Shown piece after piece: positions 35,182 through 49,200 of a DNA stretch of 64,000 bases; positions within the stretch are counted from its first letter, which is position 1; each line of letters starts with the position of its first letter. Location of the stretch: the NCBI RefSeq assembly GCF_000002985.6, contig NC_003284.9:10726001-10790000 (forward strand), read 5' to 3'. The notes beneath the pieces were generated by a model. It made no database searches. It was not told where the DNA came from and was given only the letters and a program-made list of their open reading frames with translations. Both the position numbers and the translations under genes were made by a program. The stretch is from Caenorhabditis elegans. Taxonomy: Eukaryota > Nematoda > Chromadorea > Rhabditida > Rhabditidae.

Positions 35182-37107
35182 CAGGCATTGCGAAATTTCA
35201 ATTCTTGTGAGTTATGCTCTGATGTTATTGAACTTTTTGTGTCAAGTTTTCGTTTTCTTATCAAATAATATGCTTTTCAGTAATCAATTTAGATTTACTA
35301 TATTCAGAAAAAAAAGTCAATCGGTTACATTATTTTGTTTTGTCCACACGCGATCTTAAGCGATGTACACATTTATGTATTTTCTCTAACTAAAAACTGA
35401 ATGCACGAGTTTTTAAAAAGATTTGTTATAAACTGTAATTTCATCTAATTCTTTCCCAAAACTGTTTTTTTTGCGTATGGTGAAAAAAAAAAGTGCAACT
35501 GTAAAATACATACTTCGTAGACGTCTTAGATGAAAAGATTGAACGACTTCATTTATTTTTTTAAGAAGGAGTAACGGTTCAGTGTATTCTTAAACAGAAA
35601 AAAAAACGGCTTCAATGGGGCTGCTGGAATTTTTTGCCATTATGTGAATAAGTCGATCTAGAGTAAATTGAAACAAAACCCCAGAACCCTTCCCTACCTT
35701 TTATATTGACTATGAAAGGCAAATCCAATACTTGCTCTACATTTTAGTTCGAAACCACTTTATAAAACCTGTCTTCGTTGATTATTCACAAATCTTGTTG
35801 GCTTCTCGATTTCTATTCCGGGGTGCATTTTCTCAACTGCTGCTTCCGTGTTACCATCCGCATTTTGCCTTTTTCTTTTCGTTTTGTAATCATAACGTTT
35901 TTTCGAATTTTTTAAAAACTTTTTACTTTATAAACAACTATAGACAACTTTATAAAAATTTCTAGTTTTTTCCCCGTCCAGATTCTGCCTCGCTACATTT
36001 TATCATTGCATTTTCCCATGATGCTTCATTTTTTTGATTGTCAAATTGTTTTTTGTTTAAGTTTCTCTTGTTAGTTTGCTCTTAACGGCGATAAGAAAAG
36101 TTTCTTCAGCACTTTTCACTTTTCTTGCAAAACGTTGAAGAATCTGTGATGACGAATATTTGATGTTTTGTGTGCTGAAAAATTGAGTTTCGGGGAAAAA
36201 ATCAAACCACAAACGGATATCTCAAGTTTCTCAGTTCACACTTCCGTTGCCCTCCTTTTTGCTTCTGCGCCATTTCTTACTTTTTTTTTCTTTATTCATT
36301 CAAATCATTTTGCTCAGTGGAGGATTTTCTTATTAAATTTAATATTCAGTTTTTAATCTTTTGCCGAAAAATTTTGTTTGTCGTAGGGATTAATTGAATT
36401 GAAGACTTTGATTTGATCTGTTTCAATTTTCTTTTTGAATTAAAAAGCATTTTTTTTTTTGTGCTACCTAAAACTTTGTAATTCCAGGTTTTAGTGATAT
36501 GCCATTGAAAATGTCGATGATAAATGGGAATAATTAATTTCACTATAATCAACAAAATATAAATTCCAAAAAAAAATTTTCGAACAACAATTTTTTCAAT
36601 TAGTCGTACTCACATAAAATCAAAGTACTTACTATCAAAAATTAAAAAAAAATCCGTATCTTAAAATTTTGAAAAGGTAATATCTTGTGATTTATAATCT
36701 AAGTTAACGGATTAATCTATACAATTTAGAAAGAAAAACTATATTTGAATGAAAGCTAGTTTCTACAACTTGGAAAATATGAAATTGTGACATTTTAACC
36801 GATCGTTCAAAACGCTATGTACAACAAATTTAGGAAATTTTCTAGCAGCCACAATATAAAGACAGGTAGTTTGGGGTCAGTTTAAATTAATTTTAAAAAC
36901 TGACACGTTGCTCTTCCTTCAAGCACAATCTTATGTTGATGTGGGTTTCACTTTGCTTCTCTTTAATTGGGAGCCATTCGGAAATAATTGTTGAATAAGT
37001 TATAGCTTTTTATTTTAATCCAAGTCCTTTTCACTTCTTTTTCACAACTAAAATCAAATAAAATCCCTATGTCACAGATAAAATTGGGAACCTAACTTCA
37101 AGCTGAG

Positions 37108-37174
37108 GTGATTCAGCTGCTTTGCTCCGGCTGCTTTGGCAAAACGACAAGAATAAACATATCAGGCTGTCGAG
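37108..37174 (+). other. Possible 5' exon (sma-9 leader?)
   Basis: A GC-richer segment ends at an excellent donor (CGAG then GTAAGTGTG at 37175). It contains a near-duplicate, GCTGCTTTGCTCCG then GCTGCTTTGGC. There is no ATG in an open frame, so it would be untranslated. The 5' boundary is uncertain. Confidence 0.3.
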
Positions 37175-37623
37175 GTAAGTGTGAAACACGCTCATTTTTA
37201 TTCGTTAGCTCACACAATTTATTTCCTACATGCCGAAATTTTTTAACAAAAAATTGTGTGTGCTTTTTTTTCAAACATCTACTTCTTTTACTTCACCTTC
37301 CGCCCTCATAAATAATGCACTTAGCGGTCCGTCGGGCTTTTCCTTTTCCTTTAAATATTAAATGTTTTCTTTTTTTTTTTCTCACAAAAAAAATTCAGAG
37401 TTTCCAAATGTCAATCTCCTTTCTTCTGTTTTCTTCTTTTCATCTCAGTCTCTATATTTCATTGATAAATTTGAGTTGTATCAACATCTCAATTGAGTTG
37501 ATACTTATTTTCTGCGCTTTTGAAATAAGATTCGAGACTGAAACATTCAAATACAACGCAAAAAAGTAGAGAGCGCCCCTGCCATAGTAGTGCATGGATT
37601 GAGAGTGCTCATTTCCTTTGCAG

Positions 37624-37666
37624 CTCAAACTTCCGGTTCTGAGGAATGCTAGAGTGTTTGTGTCAG
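37624..37666 (+). other. Possible 43-nt internal 5' exon
   Basis: It is bounded by TTTCCTTTGCAG (ending 37623) and a GTGAGG donor at 37667. Both sites fit the worm consensus and lie 450 bp after the candidate exon at 37174. Together they could be leader exons of sma-9, spliced over about 5.6 kb to 43288. Confidence 0.3.
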
Positions 37667-38684
37667 GTGAGGGCGTGAAAACATTTTAGAAATACATTAA
37701 AACAATCCAAATGAACGCCGGATGTCAAATACTCCAAATGACAAAAGTTTTGCGTTGATAGATATTATGAATTTTTCATGCGTTGGAATGTTTTTATAAT
37801 ATTTAAATTATGAGAAAAATATTGATACCGTTCACAAACATTTCAGCAAAAATTGATAATGAACCCCCTCATATTATGGCACTAAGTTAAAAGTTTAATA
37901 AACATCAAACTGGATATTGTTTTGCATTTAGACATCATTCCTGTTGATGGTATTACAGTATAATTTATGTGTATCCGTATAAGATTGAACATAAATTTAA
38001 TTTAAAGCAAAACACTAATTTTTAGTTATTCATAAAGTATATGTTTCTGGAAATTATTAAAAAGTTTACCTTAAAATATGTTTTTACTTATAGTAAAATT
38101 GTCAAAAGTATCTGACTTTTGCTGTTTTTGAGGACCAAACTGTAGGCGCTTTTATTGATGTTTTAAACTGTAGAAAACTAATAATCCAAGTAATTTAAAT
38201 CCTAATGAGAACAAAAATGATAATTTTAACTTATTTTCAATTTTGCAATCACATAATTATTTTATGTTCCACGTTTTTTTTCACAAAATAATCAGTGAAT
38301 ACAAATTCTTCAGAGAACTGTAGTATTGAAAATACGTCTAGACAATGAATTTTTACCTACATCTGAGTATTTTTCGCATTCTCTTGATTGCAGTTGTGTC
38401 TAAAAATGTATTTTCCCATTTTTTGCCTAGCTAAAGTCATATCCGGTTGAAGAAATTTATCAGACGTTCACAACACATTGGTAAAAACATGTATTGTACT
38501 GGAAACAATGACTGGAATAAAGGAAACTAGTAGGCTAATAACTCGTGACTAGTAAGATGTGATAAAATGATGATTCATAGCACCTTCTAGACAGAACAAA
38601 TTTGTTTTTTATTAATTATGATGTGTTCATTAAGGGAAAAAGTTTCTCACAAAATTTTAAGGCCAAACTATAAACAAAACTTAC

Positions 38685-38872
38685 CTTCGAGAGATTATTT
38701 CACAGAAGTATTCAGGTTTTCTATATTTTTTTTCTTGTTCACGACATTTTCGTTTATCATTACTTCCACGTCTAAGCTTGTTTAATACTTGAGAAAATTT
38801 CATGAAGTGCGGATGTGACATCTTATGAGGATAACGTGACATCCCCTTAACCCACAAGAGAAAACAGATCAA
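38685..38872 (-). other. Possible minus-strand exon of an unrecognised small gene
   Basis: A lysine/arginine-rich open frame (MSRYPHKMSHPHFMKFSQ.. ending CEIISR) runs into a strong donor, CGAAG then GTAAGT, at 38684. An acceptor about 80 nt on could give a short second exon ending in a stop. Codon content is mediocre and no family is recognised. It could be chance. Confidence 0.2.
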
Positions 38873-40019
38873 TGCAGTTAATCATCTTTTCATAGATCAG
38901 AGCTTATCAAAATCCCACAAGTAGGCGGGCTTAAATACCACATCTCTAGATGCCACTGAAAATCGATCGACATTTTCCATATTTATACCTGCAATTGTTG
39001 CAAAAAAACATATTTTTCAGTTCTGACAGTCAATGAAATTACTAGTAACGTTTGATTGGTGTTTCAAAAACGCATTTGTGAATCATGAAAGGATGATCAA
39101 AGTTCTGATTCGTTTTTAAACCATGGGAATAAATATAGTTTCGTTTTAAAAGCCCATCCAATATTCAATTCTTTACAATAAAAAACTGAGTCAGCGCAAT
39201 GAGATTTTACCTATAGATTAAAGAATGTCTCACGTGATTCAAATGCAAAATAATATTGCCAGTTTCAATAGTTGAGAGACTTTTTGCAGTTTCTCAATGG
39301 ATATTGTATCATTAGTTAAAGATTTTTGATCTTCAGCACTGCGATACATGTAGGACACTGTTTGACTTTGCATTGCCCTCGGAGCTTTTCTTTCCCACCG
39401 AAACACGTTTAGAATTGTTGAAAGAAGGAGAATGAAAAAAGAACGTTAGCAATATTTGTCCAGCCACGCAAACAAACAAGTTCATTTTACGCTATTCTCT
39501 CTAACTTGTGCAGAGCACTTTTCAAAAGTTGATCTGGTGTCTATAGACATTTCATAAATTGTAGTTGAATTGCATATTTAGAACATTCCCTAATGTTCTG
39601 ATACATAACGAAACGATACCCTTTGAAGGTTGTGTTCTTCTTATCACTATTGTATTATCTTCTTATCTGTCCAGTCCTTCTGGACTTCTTTCTGATCATC
39701 TCTCCATAGTTTTCCATGGTGATTTTAGCATGGTAAAACGTAGAGATTTAGGTGTGTTACATACACATTTAGAAGTGGTATTCTTTTTGTCACATTAGTT
39801 TGACAAGTTTAATATGTTGTATATGTGAATGAATACTCAGGAAATTGAAATATACAAATAATATTTTACTTATAGTTTTTGTGATGAATAAAGTAGCAAA
39901 AAACGAACGATTCGAATATTTTTTATGTATTATGAAAAATTGAATTCATAGTCGTATTCCCTCCTTTCTTTCCTTGTATCAGTAATATTATCTTTGTATT
40001 TTTTTTTCTTTATTTCTTG

Positions 40020-42700
40020 CTTTTTGCATTGATGTTCAAATACATTGCGGCTGTTTGCGCATTCCCGGTATGCGTTGCCGCACTCTCCGCACCTCTCTCT
40101 AGTCTATCGACCAACCTCCCTCATCTTTCCTTCACCCACGTCGATTACTCTCTTCTTCAACTTTGTGGCCGGTCATTTGCTGCGTCTCTTCTCCTCGCCA
40201 CTTTTCTCGACGGTCTTTTCCCTGTCAGTTGATGAGATTAGGAAGAAGAGATGAAAAAGAAGCAAAAGACGACGAGAGATGGGACACTGAGAAAGAAAGA
40301 CAGCCATCACTTTCTTTCCGCTGCCCCGTTTTGCCTTATCTCCCCTGTGCTCTCCGTTTTCTTACAATGTCTTTTGTTCGGTCTGAGTCTCTTCGCTCGC
40401 ACACTCACCGCACATTAGTCAGCGCCCCTGCACACTCTCATCGTATTACATCCCTCGTTTCTCTGCGTATGTTCTCTTTCTAATGCCAGTACTCTATTAT
40501 ATGTTTGAGGTATGCGCTCCGCGAATCGCATAGTCTTTCGTTGATTCTCACTGTATCACACAAATGGACGTTTGTATGTCCTCTCCCGTAGAGGTGGGAG
40601 AAGATGAGGAAACAGGAGGGGGAGAGAGGGTTCTTTTCCAAATGATACAACGTTTTGGTGGTGGCAGTGATCGAGATGATGTCGGTTCTGCATTTTGATG
40701 TTGATGACGATGTCATTGATGATCATTCGATCACTTTTTTTTTGCATATTTCAATTGAATTCCAAATTTCGAGACGAAATTAACCAGTACATCATACATC
40801 CTTCCTCTTTCCTCTATTTTTCCTCGTGATGGCATTTGTGAAGAACGTGTGTTCAACGTCACATTTCACTCTTTTTATTTCATTTTTTTCCTTCTTTTTC
40901 TCTATCTCTCAACTTTTTCAAACGTTTGGGATCTATTTGAAGCATGAACACAAAAAATTTCGCATTTCAAAAACCTCTTCAATTTTCAATATACTTAAGT
41001 TCTTAGATATTCGCAAAAATGGCAATCTTTTAAAGTATTTTAAATGCATTTAAATGCAATGTATACGGCGTAAGAGTTATTAGAAGAATGCGAGAAACAA
41101 AGAGTACGAGAGAGAAAGAAATGGACGTCTCGTCCTCATCAGATAGGATTAGATCTCGTTTGTGTTTTGATTTTCGTCAAGGTTGGGTCATGCAAGCTGT
41201 GTCTATTTCGGTGTCTGTTTCTTTGCAGTTATTTGCGAATGACAATAATTGCGACACAGTAACGAAAAACTTTTGTACTCAAAGAGCACGAGTTTAACTA
41301 TGAGATGTCTGTGTGCGTTGCGGGTCGCGCTCATCTTCATTGACACACAAACGTATTCCCAAACAATGAGAAAAAAGAAACTAAATAATCTTTCCCTCTT
41401 TTTCCTCCTTCTTTACCCAACTGCTTGTCCCTTAACTTCTTGTTCCCGCCGATTTTTTGTTTCTCTGTCTCGTTTGCCTTCATCTTTTTTTGCAATTTTG
41501 AGAGCGCTGAGCGCGTGTGTCAAAAAGTTCAAACACGTCATAAGTTTCCTTGTTGATCTGATCCTCCACGTTTCTTCAAATTGTTTTCTTTGGAATTTTC
41601 TGAAAAGAGTTCACACAGTTTATGATTGTCCCGATGGTGTATACTACATAACGTTTACTGTACAAATAGATAGATGATTTATAAAATGAGGCATGAATTA
41701 TATATTGTTCCTCCTTGAGTGTTCAATAAAATCAGCGTGCTCTTTGAAAGTAAAAGCATTTGAATATGCCCTTTAGGGAAATGGGCGCCATTATGTCGTT
41801 CACCCCGGCGCCATCACGTCCGTTTCTCTCCTACAACTGCCTCCTCTGTCTCATCTATCTTTTTTCCGTTGTTGAATACATAGCACTTGAGTATTAGGGG
41901 GAGAAAAAGCAAAGACGGGGAAAAAACGAGAAGTTCAAAAGTGTGGACTCCGCCTAGGCTGACATGCGGCACTTTCGTCCCGTTTTTCGTTTTTCTGTTG
42001 CTTCCGAAAAAGAACAAGAGCCCTGTGCGCTGTCTCGACGGGTCCCAGCATTCTCCGTCCTCCCACTCCCGAGGAAAGAAAGGGGGAGAATAGTGGGGGG
42101 AAGTCGCGTTGTTTGGCCGCGAGCCAACAACCAACCACCGAAAAGTTAACAAACAACACATTCATCTCCTTCTAAACTTTTTCTAACTTTTCAATCCTTA
42201 AAAGTTTAAAATTAAGTTTGTTGTTGAGTTGTTGAGCATTTAAAACGAAGTGAATATTTAAATTTTACAAATTCAAAAACTTTGAATGGTGACTCCATAT
42301 GAAAATTTAATAAAATAGTAAAAAAAAAACAAGCAAACGTTACTGGGGCAACCCCGACATTTCATCTTGTGGCGGTGTTGCTCAGAGGCTCCACCGCTTG
42401 TAGTGCAAGTTGGGGGTGGAATGGCAGCCGACGACCACACGGCAATCCACTCAAACTCATCAAACCGCTCACCGCACCATTGCGCTTCGTGCGTGTGCCC
42501 AGGGTCATAAGAAGAAAAAAGGGAAGAAGGAAAAAAGGAGAAAAGGCACTGAAAAAAGGAGTAAAAGGAGAAGGGGGAGTTAGGAGAAAAGAAGGGAAGG
42601 ACCCGGTGGTGCGCGTTTGCGTGGTTTTTCTCCTTTTTTCTCGGATCCATTGAAGATGATCTCCAACTTTTTTTTCGCCCGTTTTCTAAATTTTCTAATC
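40020..42700 (+). promoter_or_regulatory. Pyrimidine-rich promoter-like domain upstream of sma-9
   Basis: This stretch departs from its AT-rich surroundings. It has long CT-rich tracts (for example 40080-40480 and 41390-41600), GA-rich tracts (40245-40310 and 42515-42600), repeated CTCTC/GTCTC motifs and GGCGCC at 41780-41815. Such composition marks active promoters and accessible chromatin in worms. Open frames on both strands inside it lack splice support. It is the most likely promoter zone for sma-9, whose first supported coding exon is at 43288. Confidence 0.4.
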
Positions 42701-43293
42701 TTTCCATCTCTAATTGTTGATGTTGATAGATTTGGATAGCCGTTGTGAGTGTATCTTCTCTCTTCCTATTTTCTTCTTTTTAACGTCAGGGAGTCTCGCG
42801 GTCTTGGAGGAAACCCCAAGTTACCTCCAGGCAGACAGAGTTTTGATTCAAGATGGGTTATTTTTAAACAGTAACAATAGAACAGCAGTTGTTATCAATC
42901 CACCAAAAACTGGACAGTTGGTAGCAGTAACACAACAAGTTTTGAGTGCACGTGCACTCATCCTGCCTCATCATCTCTATTCCTTTTCCCAGTCCAACTC
43001 GACTCAACATAATCCCTCTCAGACTATTTTTCCCCACTATCCTTTTTTCTGTCTCTAGTTTCAAATTCACACTGAAAAGTTCATTGTTCGCAGCCATAAT
43101 CTATTGGAGGATTATGCGTTTTTTTAGTCTATTTCAGACCTGCAATTTTCGGTTTCCAATCCATTTTTCTGCTGTTGATTTATGTTAATCTCATCTTCAT
43201 TAAAAGATTATCTTCTCTTTGTGACTTTTTAAATTTTATACAGCTTTTTTGAAAAAAGTTTTCGTTATTAACGCTTTAAATTTTCAGCCTCCA

Positions 43294-46200
43294 ATGGCAT
43301 TTGCTCCGGGTTCAGGAGGAGGTGGAGCGCCTCCCGGCCAACAACCTGCACAAATGATGATGCCACAAAATATATCAGCAGAAACCTATCACAGGTTAAA
43401 TGTGAGTTTTTGAAAAATATATTTATCGAAGCGGATAAACGTTGATTCAGAAATCCCTTGAAAAGTTGATTCATGTGAGAAAACAGTTCACCAAATGAAA
43501 TGATCATTATCTCAAATATCTTGATAAACCATCTTATCTAGTCTAAATCTTTTCTTCCAATCCACCTTCTCTCGTATTTTTCTCGGTTAGGGGTGCAAGA
43601 CTCGTTTAAATTCAAAAAAAAATCGGCTGTTAATGAAACTTTCAAATAATTATGAAAATTTTGAACTTTCAAATTGCAAGAACCAACACAAATTCAATCA
43701 GTCGGATGTATAGTATGTGTTTGTTCATTTTCTTCATTTTTGGTCACATACAGCTTTCTTGAAATTAACTTTATCTGATATGGGACAAATAAACCACTTA
43801 CAGCAACAGTCAAGCCTTCTTTTCTGTGAGGTTCTCTTGTTTGATTATTTGGAAACTCCAACATTTCTCCTTGTTCCCATCCAAACAAAAAGCCTTTGGT
43901 CTAATAAAAATCCGGATGGGGTGTCTGATTTCAAGCATAAGTTGGGACCATGATCTTGAAACCCGTACACCAGCAAATACAAAAAAATGGCGGGTCCTTT
44001 TTTGGTGTTTGTCATGTTGCATTTGCTCTTTTTTCTCCCTCAATTGTCTGCTAGTTGGTATCAGGTTTCCAAGGGAAACATAGAAGCACACTTCCACCAC
44101 TACCACACAATTCACGTTTTTTGTGTTGTTGCTCTAAGTATGTTCTTTTGAGTAGAGATGCACACATAATGGGAGGAGACTTGCAAAAATATGGCATCGT
44201 TAGTGTAAACATTACGAGTGTCTATACGTACCTAATTTTGTTTGTTTTATGCGAGAAAGAACAACGAATGGTCAGTCCGGAGGTCAAATATATCAGCAAA
44301 CATTTGTGAAGTTTGATTTTGAGATGGTTCACTAAATTCCAAATTTTTCATCATCTAAATTTTTTTAGCTTTGGTATAACTTTTTAATTATGGAAAATGA
44401 TCAGTGTAAACTTTCAAAAATTATAAAAAAGAGTAGCATTAATGTAATGTAATAATTTTAAAAACTAAAAGAAAGTAACAGCATTTGATCAACAATAATT
44501 ACTTGATTGCTCTCTTGTTTAAAGTTTAAAAAATTTACGATAAAATTAGACATGAACTAATAAATATCAATTGTATAAATTATTATTAATTGAGCACATA
44601 CAGAATGTACCTGTTTAGCTTTAAGAATGTTTTCTGCAGTTTCTAAAAGATGAGTGACGCAAAAAATAACAATAAAAACACAACTAGAATTTTTACTGCA
44701 TTTTCAACCAAAAAATTTAGCATTTTGAAAATTCACTATTCACTTTGTCTAGTTGTATAAATATTTTCTTATTTCGCACACACATTTTGCAAACAAAAAC
44801 AAAAAAGGGTAGTTTTTAAAAACATCTTAAAACGAAACATAACGTAATGCCCTATTGCATGTATTGTTATCGGCAATTTGTATTTCTGATATCACTTGAG
44901 AAAATAAAGTCAAGGATACAGTTTCCACATAGTTGATCTCCGTGTGTTGCCACTCCTCTCAATATGGAATATATGGGCGGCCTGTTTTCGCTTATTTTTC
45001 CTTCGCTCGGCGTCTATTTTCTTCGTCTTTTCTCCACTCTTTCTTCTCACTCGTCAAAACCACATAATGATCACGTGAACCTTCACTTATTTTTCACCTG
45101 CTTCTTTTCCTGTCCTCTACACGTTTGTCTGATGTTTAATCACAGTTGTTTTCCTGCCTCGGCCTCTTTTCAAACTCCTCGGGGTGTTTCCTTTTTTTTT
45201 CCTCTCTCTCTTTTTTTCTGTAGTGCTTCCTTTATTTCTCATTTTTCTTTTCTTGCTTTTCATTCACCAGGCCCCTTCTTTTTTTTCTATTTCTCATCCA
45301 TCCAAAGTGAGGGAGAAAAAGAGAGAAAAAGAGTGAAAGAGTGCTTTTCTGTGCACACATATCACTTGGTCTGTTAGTGTCATGGGACCCCGGGGCATTT
45401 CCTCCTGTTTATCGTTTTCTCTGGGTTCAAACGAGAAAGGATCTTTCGGAATTGTCAAGGCTCAAGCATCTCTTCTGAGCCAATGAGTGTTTTTTCTCTT
45501 TATCACAAATGTCTTTTACTTTTTACACGCTTTTTACAAGATTTGAATGATTTGTTTCCGAAGAGATAGAGAAAATAAAGATATTAATCATGAAAACTTG
45601 TTAATAGAGTACCGTAATTGGTGAGGTTTAGCTTATTTGAGTGCAGAAAAATTTAAATCTTGAAGTTTTCTTGGCGAAAAATTAAAAAAAAAACAGCAGA
45701 ACTGTGAAATAAATATTTGCAGCTACCAGATACATCTATTTTAGTCATTTGAATTATTGAGAAAAACAGACTACATAAATGAACTACAGTATACAACTTG
45801 AATTAAAAAAGGAGTTTTTGACTGAAAAATAACCATTTTCTAGCTTTAATAGACATAGTTTTTGGCTTTGATTTTTTGTTAACGAAAGCAACTAGAAAAC
45901 ATTCAAATTTCAAATGTATTTAGTCATTTTCTGCATATCAAAACTATTTTTTTAAACCTGATGCTCCAAGTGTTTAGTTAAATTTATATGTAATAAATAA
46001 TTTTGTTTTCCATTAATATCAGTTTTGATAAAACTAAAGTAATACAGTAGTTATCCACCACAATTTGGTGCCCTGATTGTCCTCTTAATATTTTAATTGT
46101 ACGAAATTTTGCCATCAACCAACCACACTCACTTTTTTTGGTAACTTTTCTTCCCATTTCTCTACTTCTCTTGCATTTTGTTATTTCACAATAGTCCACT

Positions 46201-49200
46201 CTATCTTCTTTTTCCAATGTCCCTCTCAAATCATTCGCGCCCTGTTTAGCACCCATAGAGTCATTGATCACTTGGCCAACAGCCGGTCTCCCGGTAATGA
46301 TAACGGGAAAAGTCAATGAACATTGAGTGAGAAAAAGAAAGAAAGAGAGAGAAAAGGACAGAGAGCAGCAAATGTGTATGTCACACACTCTTTTAGTCTC
46401 ATAGAATACTAATCGATCACAATCACAAGTTACAAAGAAGTGTTGAACATTTTCAAGAGCTGCAAATCTGTGATAAGGTGACGAAGAATTGAGGTGACGT
46501 ACTCTTTTCCCGTTTTTTTAAATTGTGATAGTGTGAGTGAAAAGATTGCGCGAGTAATGGGTAACCGTTTCGAAGACTGAACTGCATTCATGAGAGCCTC
46601 CAATCTGTTGCAGGAGTCAAAGTGAGGCAATTTGCGTCTTGATTTGATATGAATAGAAAAAGAATGAACGACAATATATTGTCTTCTGTTTTGATTAATG
46701 ATTTATTTCAAGACATTGTATACAGTCTTAAAAACATTTGGCAACGGTTTTAGTAATTGTTATTTTTATTCCCCTTCATTCATTGTAATGAAACATATTA
46801 GAGAAATCAGTATGAATCAAATCAGAACGACGTTTGAATTGATAGGAATGAAGAAAAAACGTGACCACTCTTCCCCGAATCATTAAAAGTGAACCTTGTA
46901 CCCAGTTTGCTGTAGACAAGTAACTTTCATGCTAATTATGGTCTCATGTGAACGTCACATGGTTCCAATCACTTTCTCATTATTTTTTGTAATACGTCTT
47001 CATCTCTCATTTTCCCCCTTATCTCACTTTGTTTTACGATGAACTTAACTTACATGAATCAAACTTAAAAAGTGGTTTTAGAATTGGCGAATGAGCCATC
47101 AGGCAATTGGAATCTCGAACAACTTTCAGCAGGTACAACGTGAGCAGCTAAATCATCAACGATTATTACAAGCACAGCTCCAGACTAATGGACCTGGAAG
47201 TGTTTCTCAGCAGCAGCAGGCTTCGCAGCAACAACAGCAAGTGCAGCACGTCCAGCAGCAACAACAGTCGCAGCAGCAACAGCAACAAGTTGCTTCACAA
47301 CAAAACCAGCCGCAATTGCAAATGAATGCTCAGATACTGCAAGCTTTGTCAACACCACAAGGACAAAATTTAGTTAACATGCTTTTGATGCAACAGGCAC
47401 TTAATGCGCAACAGACTGATACTCAGAATCCACAACAAATTATGCAACATCAATTAGCTCAACAGCAGGCACAACAAGCTCAGCAAGCTCAACAAGCGCA
47501 ACAAGCTCGACAACAGGCAGAACAACAAGCTCAAGCCCAAGCTCGTCATCAAGCTGAGCAGCAGGCTCAGCAACAGGCACAGCAACAGGCGCAGGCACGG
47601 CAACAAGAACAACAAGCTCAATTAGCAGCTATTCAACAGCAAGTCACGCCACAGGTTTGTGTTTAGTACAAAATTGATAATTCGAAACTTTGATTTTTAT
47701 TTTAAGCAATTTGCTCAAATATTGCACATGCAACAGCAGCTTCAACAACAGCAGTTTCAACAACAACAGCTCCAGCAGCAACAACTTCAGCAGCAGCAAC
47801 TGCAACAGCAACAACTTCAACAACAACAGCTCCAGCAGCAACAGTTACAACAGGTTCTACAGGTGAGTTGACACAGAAATAGCATGTTGATAACTTGAAA
47901 TTGGCGTTATTTTATTTTTTTTTTCTTCAGATCTCACAAGCCCAACAACAAGCTCAACAAGCTCAGCATGTCCAGTCTAGACAAATGCAGCCGTCCCAAC
48001 AGAGCCAGGTACAGGCGCAACTCCAGCAGCAACAGCAATTGCAGCAGCAACAAGCTCAGCAGCTTTCACAGCAGCAGGCGCAGCAGCAACAACAATTACA
48101 ACAGTTACAACTGCAGCAATTTCTTCAACAACAGCAACAGCTTCATCAGCAACGTGCGGCTGCCCAACAAGCTCAGGCTCAGAACAATGCTTCACAACAA
48201 CGCCCGTCGGTTGCATCGACGCCTGCATTGTCTTCAACTCCACAGTTGAATGATCTTACACAGACAATGCAAGCCCAGCTTCAACAGCAACTGCTTCTCC
48301 AACAGCAACAGGCTCAGGCTCAACAAGCTCAACAAGCTCAGCAAGCACAACTAGCTCAACAGGCTCAACAGCAACAGCAAGGGCAGTCTCAAAATAGAAC
48401 AGTTTCTCAAGCACTGCAATATATTCAGTCTATGCAACTGCAGCAAAGAGCCGATGGAACCCCAAACGGTACGTTTAAATTTTGTATTTTTCTCTGTTTT
48501 CATTTTCTCACGTTCACACGCTTCACAACTCTGTGTCTGTTTCCCTTCTCTGTTTTCCCAGTTTCTCCCTTCCCGTTTTCCATCGTTTCCCTTTTTTGCC
48601 AGTCCACATACGTTCAACCACACAACCACACCACAACTCTTTGAAAATTATCCGATATACGTATATGACATCAAAAATATCATAGAACATTTTGTTTCCA
48701 TTTGTTTTTTTTTGAAATATGCATGCAAATAGATAGTGTGTAAACCAACAATAATTAGAAAGTGATAAAGAATGAGATTTTTGTAACCATTACTTCAGCT
48801 TTTCTCCTGAATCATCTTCTTCTCTTTTTCTGTGCACCACCTTCTAACCATTGGTTGTTCAAACACGCTTACCCAATATTTTTCCCCTTCAGCAGAGTCA
48901 CAAGAAGAGAGGTTGGCTCAAATGCTGAACGAACAACAGCAGCGGATGCTGCAAAATCAGGCGCGCGAGGCACAACATCGTCAGTTGCTCATTTCTTCGA
49001 CGCCTGCTCCTCGAGGTGGTATCACCATGGGAACTCCAATTGGTATTGCAAGGAGAGAAGAGCAGCCGGTACCGTCTACGGTGGCGGTAACGACGGCACC
49101 GGCTGCAGTCCGCACGCCTGTTGCTGTGCCACCTATGAAACAAAATTCTAACCCTTCCATGAATCCATCATCCACATCTACGTCTGCATCTGCCACAAGC

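Larger units (their letters stand above)
31763..43287. other. Long non-coding region upstream of sma-9
   Basis: About 11.5 kb without a firmly supported gene. It is AT-rich to about 40 kb, then pyrimidine/purine-rich and higher in GC from about 40.0 to 42.7 kb. Items listed separately are a nested hairpin at 35144, two possible 5' exons at 37108 and 37624, a possible minus-strand exon at 38685, and promoter-like sequence at 40020-42700. sma-9 5' leader exons may lie here. Confidence 0.5.

Noticed and set aside
35037..35264. Minus-strand open frame rich in Lys, Asn and Ser
   Set aside because: No donor or acceptor partners and weak codon character. Its GC-rich middle is explained by the nested hairpin.
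40017..40232. Open frame starting with a signal-peptide-like stretch (MFKYIAAVCAFPV)
   Set aside because: It lies in CT-rich promoter-like DNA that yields Leu/Ser-rich frames by composition, and has no splice support or recognised domain.
42369..42707. Overlapping open frames on both strands, GC-rich
   Set aside because: Frames on opposite strands have similar quality and no consensus donors. Composition explains them. ATGGCAGCCGACG at about 42420 was considered as a sma-9 start, but no good donor follows.
47644..47841. Minus-strand poly-Leu open frame
   Set aside because: It is the antisense shadow of the CAG/CAA poly-Gln exon of sma-9.
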